Positions 49,527 through 58,650 of a DNA stretch of 64,000 bases are shown here, piece after piece. The translations under genes were made by a program, and so were the position numbers. The stretch spans positions 3,348,001 to 3,412,000 of the forward strand of contig OZ241368.1 in NCBI GenBank assembly GCA_965200525.1, read 5' to 3'. This stretch comes from JANNPJ01 sp965200525. Its GTDB lineage: Bacteria; Actinomycetota; Actinomycetes; Actinomycetales; Kineosporiaceae. The notes under the pieces are model-generated. The model saw only the letters and a list, made by a program, of their open reading frames with translations, was not told where the DNA came from and searched no databases. The number at the start of each line of letters is the position of its first letter. Positions within the stretch are counted from its first letter, which is position 1.

Positions 49527-52010
49527 TCAGGAGCGCAGGCGGGTCATCTGGGGGTCGAACAGCGGCTCGGCGGCCACCGTGGCGGGCAGCCGCTGCTCGA
49601 ACCAGCCGATCTGGAGAGTTTGCCCGGGCGAGGCGAACTCGGTCGGCAGCCAGGCGTAGGCGATCGAGCGGCCGATGGTGTAGCCGTAGGCGGCGCTGGT
49701 CACGTAGCCCACGCAGTCGGGCCCGTCGAACACCGGCTCCTTGCCGAGCACGATGCCGTCTCCCGAGCCGCCGGGGGCGGCGTCGACCAGCAGGCAGCTG
49801 AGCTTGCGGCGCACGTCGTCCTGCCGGGCGACGGTGGCCTCCCGGCCCAGGAACTCCTCCTTCTGCAGCCGGACGGCGAACCCGACCCCGGCCTCCCAGG
49901 CACTGTGCTCGTGGGTCATGTCGGTCCCGAACGAGCGGTAGCCCTTCTCCAGCCGCAGGCTGTTGAAGGCGCCCCGGCCGGCGGCGATCACGCCGTGCTC
50001 CTGGCCCGCCGCCCACAGCGTGTCCCAGAGCTTCAGGCCGAGATCGGAAGTGGTGTAGAGCTCCCAGCCGAGCTCGCCGACGTACGACAGCCGAAGGGCC
50101 GTGACCGGCACGTTGCCGATCGAGAACTGCTGCCCGCGAAAGTATTTGAAGGCCTCGTTCGAGATGTCGGCCGTGGTCAGCGGGGCCAGCAGGTCGCGGG
50201 CCCGGGGCCCCCAGAGGCCGATGCAGCAGGTGCCGGCGGTGGTGTCGCGGACCTGCACACTGCCGTCGTCGGGCAGGTGCCGGGTCAGCCAGTCGAGGTC
50301 GATCGCTCCGTTCGCGCCCACCTGGTAGGTGTCTCGCGACAGCCGGGCGATGGTGACGTCGCTGCGGATGCCGCCGGCGGCGTCCAGGAACAGGCCGTAG
50401 GTCACCGAGCCGACCGACTTGTCGACGTTGCCGGTGAACATCTCCTGCAGGAACGCCGTCGCGCCCCGGCCGGAGACCTCGAGCCGCTTCAGCGCCGTCA
50501 TGTCGTACATCGCCACCCGCTCGCGGGTGACCTGAGCCTCGGCGGCCACGATCGGCGACCAGTACCGGGCCGCCCAGGCATCCGGTCGGGGCACCGAACG
50601 GCCGGCGACCAGGTGCGAGTTGGCCTCGTACCAGTGCGGCCGCTCCCAGCCCGACGCCTCCAGGAAGACAGCGCCCAGCTCCTGTTCACGGGAGTGGAAC
50701 GGGCTGGTCCGGATCGGCCGGGGCTCTTCCATCGGCTCCAGCGGATGCATGATGTCGTAGACCTCGACGAAGTTCTGGCAGTCCCGGGCCAGCACATAGT
50801 CCGGGGCCAGCTGGTGGGTCTCGAACCGGTTGACGTCGCACTCGTGCAGGTCGAACGAGGTGCAGTGACCGTCGATGAGCCATTCGGCCATCGCCCGGGC
50901 GACGCCGGCCGAGTGGGTCACCCAGACCGCCTCGGCCACCCAGAAGCCCTCCACCGCCCGGGCCGGGCCGAGCAGCGGAAAGTTGTCGGTGGTGAACGAG
51001 AACAGGCCGTTGATGCCCTCGTCCAGCTTGGCCTCACCGAGGGCCGGCAGCAGTCGCCGGGTCTCGTCCCAGGCCGGGGCGAAGTCGTCCTCGGTGAACG
51101 GCAGCACCGAGGGCATCGAGTCGGCCGACTCGGCCGTCTCGACCGAGACCACCTCGAACGGGCTGACCGGCATCGGGTCGTGGCCGTAGTAGCCGATCCC
51201 GATCTGGTCGAACCGGTCCCGGTAGTAGAGGTCGGCGTCCTGATGGCGCAGGATCGGGCGCACCGCCTCCTGCTCCTGCCCGGCCAGGGCCGGCACCGGG
51301 CCGGTCCAGGCCAGCTGGTGAGCCAGCGGGGTCAGCGGCAGGTCCATGCCGACCATCCCGGCGACCTTCGGCCCCCAGAACCCGGCACAGCAGACCACGA
51401 CGTCGCACGCGATCTCGCCCTGATCGGTGACCACGGCCCGGACCACCCGGCCGGGGCCGCCGTCCGCGGCCGGGTCGGTGCGGATGTCGATTACCTCGTG
51501 CCGCTCCAGCAACCGGACCCCGCGGCTCTGGGCCCGCCGCAGCTGGGCGCCGACCGCCCGGACCGACTTGGCCAGACCGTCGGTGGGTACGTAGAGGCCG
51601 CCGAGCACCGAGTCGGCGTCCAGCAGGGGGTGCAGCTCCAGGCACTCGGCCGGGGTCAGGAGCCGGGCGTCCAGGCCCCAGGCGGTGGCCCAGCCGTGCC
51701 GGCGGTGCAACTCGGCCTGCCGTTCGGGGGTGGTCGACACCTCGAGCCCGCCGACCTGGAGGAAGCACGGCTCGCCGTCCAGGTCGAGGCCGGTCAGCTT
51801 CTCGACCGTGTACCGGGCCAGCTCGGTCATCGTCTTGGAGCTGTTGGTCTGGAAGACCAGGCCCGGGGCGTGCGACGAGGAGCCGCCCGGGCTGGGCAGG
51901 GCCCCCTGGTCGACGACCGTGATCTCGCCCCAGCCGCGCGCCGACAACTCGTCGGCCAGCGAGGCACCGACGATTCCGGCCCCGATGATGACGACGCGTG
52001 GTCCGGTCAT
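49527..52010 (-). CDS. Dimethylglycine dehydrogenase-type FAD / GcvT fusion flavoprotein
   Basis: An 827-aa enzyme. ATG 52010 has GGAGG upstream; the longer frame is rejected. The N-terminal DAO-type FAD domain has VVIIGAGIVGASLADELSA (5-23) and SSSHAPGL, where His is the likely covalent FAD attachment site. An FAO_M middle domain follows, and the C-terminal half is a GcvT domain (about 440-827) that binds tetrahydrofolate. The family demethylates dimethylglycine to sarcosine with transfer of the one-carbon unit to tetrahydrofolate. It feeds the sarcosine oxidase encoded nearby. A perfect copy of the operator TGCGTAATACGCA lies 15 bp upstream of the ATG. Confidence 0.88.
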   Translation of the reverse strand: MTGPRVVIIGAGIVGASLADELSARGWGEITVVDQGALPSPGGSSSHAPGLVFQTNSSKTMTELARYTVEKLTGLDLDGEPCFLQVGGLEVSTTPERQAELHRRHGWATAWGLDARLLTPAECLELHPLLDADSVLGGLYVPTDGLAKSVRAVGAQLRRAQSRGVRLLERHEVIDIRTDPAADGGPGRVVRAVVTDQGEIACDVVVCCAGFWGPKVAGMVGMDLPLTPLAHQLAWTGPVPALAGQEQEAVRPILRHQDADLYYRDRFDQIGIGYYGHDPMPVSPFEVVSVETAESADSMPSVLPFTEDDFAPAWDETRRLLPALGEAKLDEGINGLFSFTTDNFPLLGPARAVEGFWVAEAVWVTHSAGVARAMAEWLIDGHCTSFDLHECDVNRFETHQLAPDYVLARDCQNFVEVYDIMHPLEPMEEPRPIRTSPFHSREQELGAVFLEASGWERPHWYEANSHLVAGRSVPRPDAWAARYWSPIVAAEAQVTRERVAMYDMTALKRLEVSGRGATAFLQEMFTGNVDKSVGSVTYGLFLDAAGGIRSDVTIARLSRDTYQVGANGAIDLDWLTRHLPDDGSVQVRDTTAGTCCIGLWGPRARDLLAPLTTADISNEAFKYFRGQQFSIGNVPVTALRLSYVGELGWELYTTSDLGLKLWDTLWAAGQEHGVIAAGRGAFNSLRLEKGYRSFGTDMTHEHSAWEAGVGFAVRLQKEEFLGREATVARQDDVRRKLSCLLVDAAPGGSGDGIVLGKEPVFDGPDCVGYVTSAAYGYTIGRSIAYAWLPTEFASPGQTLQIGWFEQRLPATVAAEPLFDPQMTRLRS

Positions 52011-52022
52011 GAGAAAGCCTCC

Positions 52023-52039
52023 AGTGCGTAATACGCAAC
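52023..52039. promoter_or_regulatory. Operator-like palindrome, copy 1 (dimethylglycine dehydrogenase promoter)
   Basis: AGTGCGTAATACGCAAC, containing TGCGTA-A-TACGCA (52025-52037). The same 13-mer occurs at 56467 and 58551, always upstream of a betaine-cluster gene. A 15-17-bp palindrome suits an IclR-type regulator such as the one at 61878. Confidence 0.7.
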
Positions 52040-52149
52040 TCATTACATCAGGCGCAACAAGACTGTCTCCCGGGCCGTGAGGGCGCGTCAAGAGATGCAT
52101 CCCGTGACTCCGGACCCAAACCGATCCGGGTGGGCAAAGCAGAGCCGCC

Positions 52150-52166
52150 GTGAGCGGGACGCTCAC
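52150..52166 (-). terminator. Hairpin terminator of the betaine ABC transporter operon
   Basis: GTGAGCG (52150-52156), loop GGA, CGCTCAC (52160-52166): a perfect 7-bp stem beginning about 56 nt past the binding-protein stop. The remaining 52040-52221 sequence shows no gene. Confidence 0.55.
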
Positions 52167-52221
52167 CTACCGGAAGGCAGGTGGGCGGCCCGATCACGGC
52201 GGCTCGGCCGGATCAGCCGGA

Positions 52222-53241
52222 TCAGCTGGCCGTGGTCCAGGCCTTCACCTTGTCCGGGTTGGCGTCCACCCACTTCTTGGCCGCCGCCTCCGGGCTCATC
52301 TTGTCGGCGGCGATGTACTTGGCGACCAGGTTCTGGTCGTCGTTGGTCCACTGGAAGTTCTTGATCAGGGTGGCCGCGGGGCTGCCCGAGCTCATGAACT
52401 TGGTGCTGGCGATCTTCGGCAGCGGGGTCGACGCGTAGTCGCACTTGATCTTCTGCGGGTCGGCGTCGCAGCCGGTGGTGTACTTCGGCAGGTTGATCTT
52501 GACCAGCGGCACCTCGGAGAGGAACCACTGCGGGGCGTAGAAGTAGCCGATGACCGGCTTCTTCTTGGCCTCGCCCTGCTTGAACGCGCTGATCAGCGCG
52601 GTCTCGCTACCGGTGTAGACCACCTTGTAGTCGAGGTTGAGGTTCTTCACCAGGGCGCTGTCGAAGGTCTTGTACGACGGGTCGCCGTCCAGGAACGCGC
52701 CCTTGCTGCCGGACTCCGACGTCTTGAACATCGCGGCGTACTTGTTCAGGTTCTTCCAGTCGGTGACGTCCGGGTGCGCCTTGGCGAACGACGGCGTCAC
52801 GAACCAGCCGATCTGACCGACCAGACCGGTCTGGCCGACGACCTCGGCCACCTTCTGCTCGTCGACGTACTTCTTCTGCAGGTCCGGGTGGCCCCAGTCC
52901 TCCAGGATCACGTCGACGTCGCCGGTGGCGAAGCCCTGCCAGGACACCTGCTCGGTGATGTTCTTCTCGGTCACGGTGCAGCCGAGGGTGTTCTTGGCGA
53001 CGTAGGAGACGACCGCGGCGTCCGCCTCGTAGCCGACCCACGGGTTGACCGCGATGTTGACGTTGCCGCACTTGGCCGCGCCCGCACCGCCGGCGGCCGT
53101 GCTCGGCGAGGAATCGGCGACTGTGGCTCCGCCACAACCGGCGAGGGCGACCGCGATCATGGCAGACATGACGACGGCGGCGCGTCGACGGCGGGGTCCG
53201 GCGATCCGGGCCGCGCTCTCAGCAGATCTGGTGTCTCGCAA
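52222..53241 (-). CDS. Glycine betaine/proline ABC transporter substrate-binding lipoprotein
   Basis: A 339-aa extracytoplasmic lipoprotein. TTG 53241 is chosen: AGGAGG lies 10 nt before it, and the resulting N-terminus has the basic GPRRRR, a hydrophobic core and the lipobox VALAGCGG. A GTG at 53316 overlapping the permease stop is an alternative. The OpuAC domain follows: NIAVNPWVGYEADA at the first strand and aromatic residues Trp/Tyr (WVGY, DWGHPDL, YFYAPQW) that form the cation-pi box for trimethylammonium ligands. Third gene of the ABC operon on the minus strand. Confidence 0.88.
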   Translation of the reverse strand: MRDTRSAESAARIAGPRRRRAAVVMSAMIAVALAGCGGATVADSSPSTAAGGAGAAKCGNVNIAVNPWVGYEADAAVVSYVAKNTLGCTVTEKNITEQVSWQGFATGDVDVILEDWGHPDLQKKYVDEQKVAEVVGQTGLVGQIGWFVTPSFAKAHPDVTDWKNLNKYAAMFKTSESGSKGAFLDGDPSYKTFDSALVKNLNLDYKVVYTGSETALISAFKQGEAKKKPVIGYFYAPQWFLSEVPLVKINLPKYTTGCDADPQKIKCDYASTPLPKIASTKFMSSGSPAATLIKNFQWTNDDQNLVAKYIAADKMSPEAAAKKWVDANPDKVKAWTTAS

Positions 53242-53312
53242 GGTGTTCGATCCTCCTGGTCCGGCCACGTCCTGTGGCGTTGGGATGGTTTGGCTGGGGC
53301 TGTTCGTGGTGC

Positions 53313-55316
53313 TCACCCTCGGTGCTCCCGCCGGGCGGCAGCCTGGGTGATCCGGTTGAGCATGATGCCCAGCACCACGATGGCGATGCCGGCGGCGAGG
53401 CCCTTGCCGTAGAGGGTGCTCTGGGAGAACCCGGCCACGACGTCGTAACCGAGAGCTCCGGCTCCGACCAGGCCGCCGACGACGACCATCGACAGCACGT
53501 AGATGACGCCCTGGTTGGACGCCAGAATGAGGGCTTCGCGGGCCATCGGAAGCTGGACCTTGGTGATGATCTGCCAGCTGTTGGACCCCGAAGCGGTGGC
53601 CGCCTCGATCGTGGTGACCGGGACGCCGCGGATGCCGTCAGCGATGATCTTGATCGCGATCGGCGCGGCGTAGATCACCGCAGCCACGATGGCGGTGAAC
53701 CGGCTCGACGCGAACAGGGCCAGGAACGGCACCAGGTAGACGAAGGCCGGCATGGTCTGGGCGCCGTCCAGGATCGGCCGGATGACGCCGTCGGCCCGGG
53801 CGCTGCGGGCCATCCAGACCCCGACCAGGACGCCGAGAATCATGGTCACGGCCGTGGCGATCAGGGTCATCGCCAGCGTGGTCATGGTGTCTTCCCAGAC
53901 CCCGGTGCCGACCAGCAGGCCGACGCAGACGGCGGTGACGACGGCCGCCCGGCGGTTGCCGACCAGCACGGTCAGCGCGACCAGGACCACCGCGATCAAC
54001 CACCACGGGGAGTCGACCAGCAGGTTCTGCAGCGGGTCGATCACCAGTGAGGTGAAGTGGTCCTTCAGGCCGTTGGTCAGGCCGGAGGCGTTCAGCTGCA
54101 CCCAGTCCGAAATGATGCTGGTCCGCTTCGAGATGTGGGAGCCGATCTCGATGCTGTGTTCCTTGCCCCCCGACGTCACGGTGGCGGGGAAGGTGGCGGC
54201 CCAGAGGTAGGTCCGGGACAGGTAGATCAGGACCACCGTGACCACTGCTCCCACCGCCAGCAGGGGGCGGCGCAGCCGGGCGTTGACCGGCGAGCGCTTG
54301 CGCCGGGCGGTTTCGGTCCGCTCGCTGGCCGCGGTGGTCACCCGGTCGAGCACGATCGCGATCACCACGATCGCCAGGCCGGCGTTGAAAGCCGTTCCCA
54401 CGTCGAGGGTCTCCAGAGCCTGGAGCACGGTCTGGCCCAGGCCGGGGGCGCCGATCAGGGCGGCGATGGTGACCATCGACAGGGCGGCCATGATCGTCTG
54501 GTTGATGCCGAGCACGATGGTGCGCTTGGCCATCGGCAGCTGCACGGTGAGCAGTCGCTGCCAGTCGGTGGCGCCGAGCGAGGTGGCGGCCTCGACCGAG
54601 GTCGGCGGGACGCCGCGGATCCCGTGATCGGTGAACCGGATCGCCGGGGGCAGGGCGTAGATCACGGTCGAGATGGCGGCCGAGGCCGGCCCGATCAGGA
54701 AGATCAGGGTCAGCGGGGCCAGGTAGACGAACGACGGCATGGTCTGCATGAAGTCGAGAACCGGGGTGACGACGGCGTGGAACCGGTTGGAGACCCCGGA
54801 CAGGATGCCGATCGGAACGCCGATCACCAGGCAGATCAGCACCGAGGCCAGGGTCAGGGTCAGGGTGTCCATGCTTTCCTGCCAGAGCCCCTGCAGGCCG
54901 AGGAAGGTGAAGCCGATCAGGGCCAGCGCGCCGACCTTCAGGTTGCCCAGCGCGGCGGCGAGGAACGTGATCAGCGCGACCACGCCGAGCCAGCCGATCG
55001 CCGGCACCGGGCGGCCGTACGAGGGCTGGGCGATCAGGCCCTGGATGAAGACGACCAGATGGTCGACCACCAGGCGGATCTCGTTGAAGAAGTACAGGAA
55101 CAGCGGGTTGCTGTCGCGGTTGTCGCCGATCGAGTTGTTGACGTCGTTCAGCCACCGGTGCAGGCCGTTCGTGTCCGACGTGGCCAGCGACAGGGTGTCC
55201 TTGCCCTTGAAGATCGCGGCCAGTACGGCCCAGCCGATCAGCAGGGCGATGATCAGGGCGCCGCGGCTGGGCCGGCGGAAGGTGGGGCGATCGGTCGTCG
55301 CCGTCACGGTGGCCAT
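53313..55316 (-). CDS. Glycine betaine ABC transporter permease, tandem-duplicated
   Basis: A 667-aa protein consisting of two fused permease domains. Each half has its own cytoplasmic EAA loop: VEAATSLGATDWQRLLTVQL in the first and IEAATASGSNSWQIITKVQL in the second. Normally OpuAB/ProW is about 280-300 residues and works as a homodimer; here one polypeptide supplies both halves, an arrangement seen in other actinomycetes. Its ATG shares a base with the ATPase stop (TGATG), and its stop overlaps the alternative start of the binding protein. Imports glycine betaine, proline betaine or related compounds. Confidence 0.9.
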   Translation of the reverse strand: MATVTATTDRPTFRRPSRGALIIALLIGWAVLAAIFKGKDTLSLATSDTNGLHRWLNDVNNSIGDNRDSNPLFLYFFNEIRLVVDHLVVFIQGLIAQPSYGRPVPAIGWLGVVALITFLAAALGNLKVGALALIGFTFLGLQGLWQESMDTLTLTLASVLICLVIGVPIGILSGVSNRFHAVVTPVLDFMQTMPSFVYLAPLTLIFLIGPASAAISTVIYALPPAIRFTDHGIRGVPPTSVEAATSLGATDWQRLLTVQLPMAKRTIVLGINQTIMAALSMVTIAALIGAPGLGQTVLQALETLDVGTAFNAGLAIVVIAIVLDRVTTAASERTETARRKRSPVNARLRRPLLAVGAVVTVVLIYLSRTYLWAATFPATVTSGGKEHSIEIGSHISKRTSIISDWVQLNASGLTNGLKDHFTSLVIDPLQNLLVDSPWWLIAVVLVALTVLVGNRRAAVVTAVCVGLLVGTGVWEDTMTTLAMTLIATAVTMILGVLVGVWMARSARADGVIRPILDGAQTMPAFVYLVPFLALFASSRFTAIVAAVIYAAPIAIKIIADGIRGVPVTTIEAATASGSNSWQIITKVQLPMAREALILASNQGVIYVLSMVVVGGLVGAGALGYDVVAGFSQSTLYGKGLAAGIAIVVLGIMLNRITQAAARREHRG

Positions 55317-56398
55317 CAGACGTTGCCCGCTACCACCGCGAGGATCTCCTCGTCGCCGACGATGCCCAGCAGCTTGCCGTCCTTGACCACCTTGACCGGC
55401 TTCTCGGCGGCCAGCACGGCCCGGGTGGCCTCCCGGACGATCACGTCCGGGCCGAGCTCGGGGCCGTCCATCGCGTCGCCGTCGACCGGCGGCCGCATGA
55501 TCCAGCGCAGGGTCAGGACGTCGGCCTTGGGGATGTCGCTGACGAAGTCGCGGATGTAGTCGTTGGCGGGCGCGCCGACCAGCTCGTCGCCGGTGCCGAC
55601 CTGCGCCACCACGCCGTCCCGCATGATCAGGATGCGGTCACCCAGCTTCAGCGCCTCCGACAGGTCGTGGGTGATGAAGACCATCGTCTTGCTCAGCTCG
55701 CGGTGCAGCCGGATGACCTCGTTCTGCATGTCCCGGCGGATCAGGGGGTCGAGCGCGGAGAACGGCTCGTCGAAGAACAGCACATCGGGCTCGACCGCCA
55801 GGGCCCGGGCCAGACCGACCCGCTGCTGCATGCCGCCGGAGAGCTGGTCGGGGTAGGAGTTCTCGTAGCCGGCCAGCCCGACCAGCTCGATCACCTCCAT
55901 CGCCCGCCGGCGGCGCTCGGCCTTGGCCGCGCCGCGCACCTCCAGGCCGTAGCCGACGTTGTCGATCACCCGGCGGTGCGGCAGCAGGCCGAAGTTCTGG
56001 AACACCATCGAGAACTTGTGACGGCGCAGCTCCCGCAGCCGCTTCTGGTCGGCGTCGAGGATGTCCTCGCCCTCGAAGACGACCGTGCCCGCAGTCGGCT
56101 CGATCAGCCGGGTCAGGCACCGGACCAGGGTGGATTTGCCCGAGCCGGACAGGCCCATCACAACGAAGACCTCGCCCGGGGCGACGTCGAACGAGATGTC
56201 ACGGACGGCGATGGTATTACCTGTTTTGTCCATCAGGTCGCGCCGGCTCAGATCGCACAACTCGGCCGACCCGGGCACGCTCTGTGCTTTCGGGCCGAAC
56301 ACCATCCATAGGTCGCGAACCGACAGCAGCGGCTGCGGTGATGCGGTATCGAGCCTGGCGTCGTCAGCGGTCTGGCTGCGCTGGGTGACGGCTGCCAT
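55316..56398 (-). CDS. Glycine betaine/proline ABC transporter ATP-binding protein
   Basis: A 360-aa ATPase. Walker A GLSGSGKST, signature LSGGMQQRVGLARALA, Walker B DVLFFDEPFSALD and the switch His in THDLSEAL. The N-terminus has the FGPKAQ-type segment of OpuAA/ProV, and the C-terminal 80 residues form a CBS-like region (IVGDEEILAVV), possibly an ionic-strength or ligand sensor. First gene of the operon; the operator-like palindrome copy 2 lies 67 bp upstream of its ATG. Energises uptake of betaine or choline, which may serve here mostly as a carbon and nitrogen source rather than an osmolyte. Confidence 0.92.
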   Translation of the reverse strand: MAAVTQRSQTADDARLDTASPQPLLSVRDLWMVFGPKAQSVPGSAELCDLSRRDLMDKTGNTIAVRDISFDVAPGEVFVVMGLSGSGKSTLVRCLTRLIEPTAGTVVFEGEDILDADQKRLRELRRHKFSMVFQNFGLLPHRRVIDNVGYGLEVRGAAKAERRRRAMEVIELVGLAGYENSYPDQLSGGMQQRVGLARALAVEPDVLFFDEPFSALDPLIRRDMQNEVIRLHRELSKTMVFITHDLSEALKLGDRILIMRDGVVAQVGTGDELVGAPANDYIRDFVSDIPKADVLTLRWIMRPPVDGDAMDGPELGPDVIVREATRAVLAAEKPVKVVKDGKLLGIVGDEEILAVVAGNV

Positions 56399-56464
56399 GG
56401 TCCACCTCTCTGGTGATCATCCGGCGTGGACCGCCCCGAGGCGCGGTGCCCTAGGTGCTCTGCT

Positions 56465-56481
56465 GTTGCGTAATACGCACA
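56465..56481. promoter_or_regulatory. Operator-like palindrome, copy 2 (ABC transporter promoter)
   Basis: GTTGCGTAATACGCACA, identical in its 13-bp centre (56467-56479) to copies 1 and 3. It lies in the 253-bp gap between the ABC operon start (56398) and the end of the choline dehydrogenase gene (56652); no gene is seen in that gap. Confidence 0.7.
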
Positions 56482-56651
56482 CCCGCCTCTTCCTGAGCGA
56501 CACACTCTGCCCGGGTTGAGGTGAACGTCAATGTCTTGAGCGGTTTCCGTGCGGTAAATCTAGCCTCGTGATGGTGCCGTGATACTTCGCCAACGATGAC
56601 AAAATGGCCACGAATGTCCCGAACTACCGCTCCGCACTACGGTAAGTAACG

Positions 56652-58439
56652 TTAGTGGGTGTTCGGGGTGCCATGTGACGGTGTCAGTGTGCCGTCTGTA
56701 GCGGCCCCGGCGGCAGGGGCCAACTGGTGGCGGTAGAACGGCGTCGTCTCGGCCGGCAACGGGCTGTTGCCCTTGATCAGGTCGGCGGCCCGCTCGGCCA
56801 GCATCATCACCGGGGCGTAGATGTTGCCGTTGGTGACGTAGGGCATGGCCGAGGCGTCGGCCAGCCGGAGCCCCTCGACCCCGTGCACGGCCATCGTCAG
56901 CGGGTCGACCACCGACATCTCGTCCACGCCCATCCGGGCGGTGCAGGAGGGGTGGTAGGCGGTCTCGGCGTCCCGGGCGACCCAGTCCAGGATCTCCTCG
57001 TCGGTGCTCACCGTGGGCCCGGGCGAGATCTCGCCGTCGTTGTAGCCGTCGAAGGCGGGCTGGGTCAGGATCTCGCGGGCGACCCGGATCGCCTCCACCC
57101 ACTCGCGCCGGTCCTGGTCGGTGGAGAGGTAGTTGAACCGCAGGGCGGGGGCCACCCGGGGGTCCTTCGAGACCAGCTTCACCGTGCCCCGGGCGTCGGA
57201 GTACATCGGGCCGATGTGCACCTGGTAGCCGTGCCCCTTGATCGGGCTGGTGCCGTCGTACCGCACCGCGATCGGCAGGAAGTGGAACATCAGGTTCGGG
57301 TACGCGACGTCCTCGTTGCTACGGGTGAAGCCGCCGCCCTCGAAGTGGTTGGTCGACGCGGGCCCGCTCTTGCGCAGCAGCCACTGCAGCCCGATCGCCG
57401 GGCGGTTGCGCAGCTTCAGGGCCGGGGCCAGCGAGACCGGCTGCTTGGAGGCGTACTGCACGTAGGCCTCCAGATGGTCCTGGAGGTTCTCGCCGACGCC
57501 GGGCCGGTCGGCGATCACCGGGATGCCCAGGGCGGCCAGCTCGTCGGCGTTGCCGATCCCGGAGAGCTGCAGCAGTTGCGGGGTGTTGATCGCGCCGCCG
57601 CTGAGAATCACCTCACCGGCCCGGACCGTGCGCGGCCGGCTGCCGACCCGGCCCAGCCGGCCGCCGAACGGCAGCGAGCGGGTGTACTCGACCCCGACCG
57701 CCCGGTTGCCCTCGAAGACCACCCGGTGCACCAGCGACCAGCACTGCACGGTCAGGTTCTTGCGGGCCTTGACCGGGTGCACGTAGGCCCGGGCCGCCGA
57801 CAGCCGCTTGCCGCCCCGGATGGTGCGGTCGAACCGGTTGAAGCCCTCCTGCTGGTACCCGTTGACGTCGCTGGTCAGCGGGTAACCGGCCTGCTGGGCG
57901 GCGTCGAAGAAGGCGCCGAACAACGGGTTGGTGGCCGGCCCTCGCTCCAGCACCAGCGGGCCCTCGCCGCCACGCCAGTCGTCCGCCCCGGCCAGGCAGG
58001 TCTCCATCTTCTTGAAGTACGGCAGACAGTGCGCGTAGTCCCAGCTCAACATGCCCTCGTCGGCGGCCCAGCGCTCCAGGTCGAGCGGGTTGCCGCGTTG
58101 GAAGATCATCCCGTTGATGCTGCTGGAGCCGCCCAGCAGCTTGCCCCGGCCGTGCGAGACCCGGCGGCCGTTCATGAACTTCTCCGGCTCCGAGCGGTAG
58201 CGCCAGTCGTACAGCGGGTTGCCGATGACCATGGTCAGCGCGGCCGGCATGTGGATCAGGATGTCCCAGGGGTAGTCCGACCGGCCGGCCTCGAGCAACA
58301 GCACGGTGGTGCCCGGGTCCTCGCTGAGCCGGTTGGCCAGCACGCAGCCGGCCGAGCCACCGCCGACGATCACGTAGTCGTAACTGCTGCGGGCCTCGGC
58401 GTCGCCATCCGTGGCGGCCGAGGCGTCGAGGCGGGTCAT
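56652..58439 (-). CDS. betA: Choline dehydrogenase (GMC oxidoreductase)
   Basis: A 595-aa GMC-family flavoenzyme oxidising choline to betaine aldehyde. FAD-binding VIVGGGSAGCVLANRLSE lies at residue 22, the GMC signature 1 GRGKLLGGSSSINGM at about 100, signature 2 GGAINTPQLLQLSGIG at about 275, and the catalytic His pair region YHPSCTARMG near the C-terminus. The length is slightly above BetA because of the Thr/Pro-rich tail. It lies between the ABC operon and purU, and a shared operator sits in the divergent gap upstream. Works with BetB (59540) to make glycine betaine. Confidence 0.88.
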   Translation of the reverse strand: MTRLDASAATDGDAEARSSYDYVIVGGGSAGCVLANRLSEDPGTTVLLLEAGRSDYPWDILIHMPAALTMVIGNPLYDWRYRSEPEKFMNGRRVSHGRGKLLGGSSSINGMIFQRGNPLDLERWAADEGMLSWDYAHCLPYFKKMETCLAGADDWRGGEGPLVLERGPATNPLFGAFFDAAQQAGYPLTSDVNGYQQEGFNRFDRTIRGGKRLSAARAYVHPVKARKNLTVQCWSLVHRVVFEGNRAVGVEYTRSLPFGGRLGRVGSRPRTVRAGEVILSGGAINTPQLLQLSGIGNADELAALGIPVIADRPGVGENLQDHLEAYVQYASKQPVSLAPALKLRNRPAIGLQWLLRKSGPASTNHFEGGGFTRSNEDVAYPNLMFHFLPIAVRYDGTSPIKGHGYQVHIGPMYSDARGTVKLVSKDPRVAPALRFNYLSTDQDRREWVEAIRVAREILTQPAFDGYNDGEISPGPTVSTDEEILDWVARDAETAYHPSCTARMGVDEMSVVDPLTMAVHGVEGLRLADASAMPYVTNGNIYAPVMMLAERAADLIKGNSPLPAETTPFYRHQLAPAAGAATDGTLTPSHGTPNTH

Positions 58440-58548
58440 GGGGGCTCCTCCTGGGATGGCACGGCCGCGACGACGAGCCGTACGAGGTGATCAAGGCCCC
58501 CCGAACGCCTTGACGGCACGGTAGCGACGGCGCATCGTGACGTACATC

Positions 58549-58565
58549 GTTGCGTAATACGCATC
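58549..58565. promoter_or_regulatory. Operator-like palindrome, copy 3 (between betA and purU)
   Basis: GTTGCGTAATACGCATC, with the 13-bp core at 58551-58563. It stands between the divergent betA and purU genes, 110 bp and 86 bp from their starts, and could control both. Confidence 0.7.
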
Positions 58566-58650
58566 TAGTTTCATCTCATGCAACAGCAAAGTGAAGCCCG
58601 GATCGGTAACGAACCCCCGGATCGACGTCACCAAGATCTACGGAGGCCTG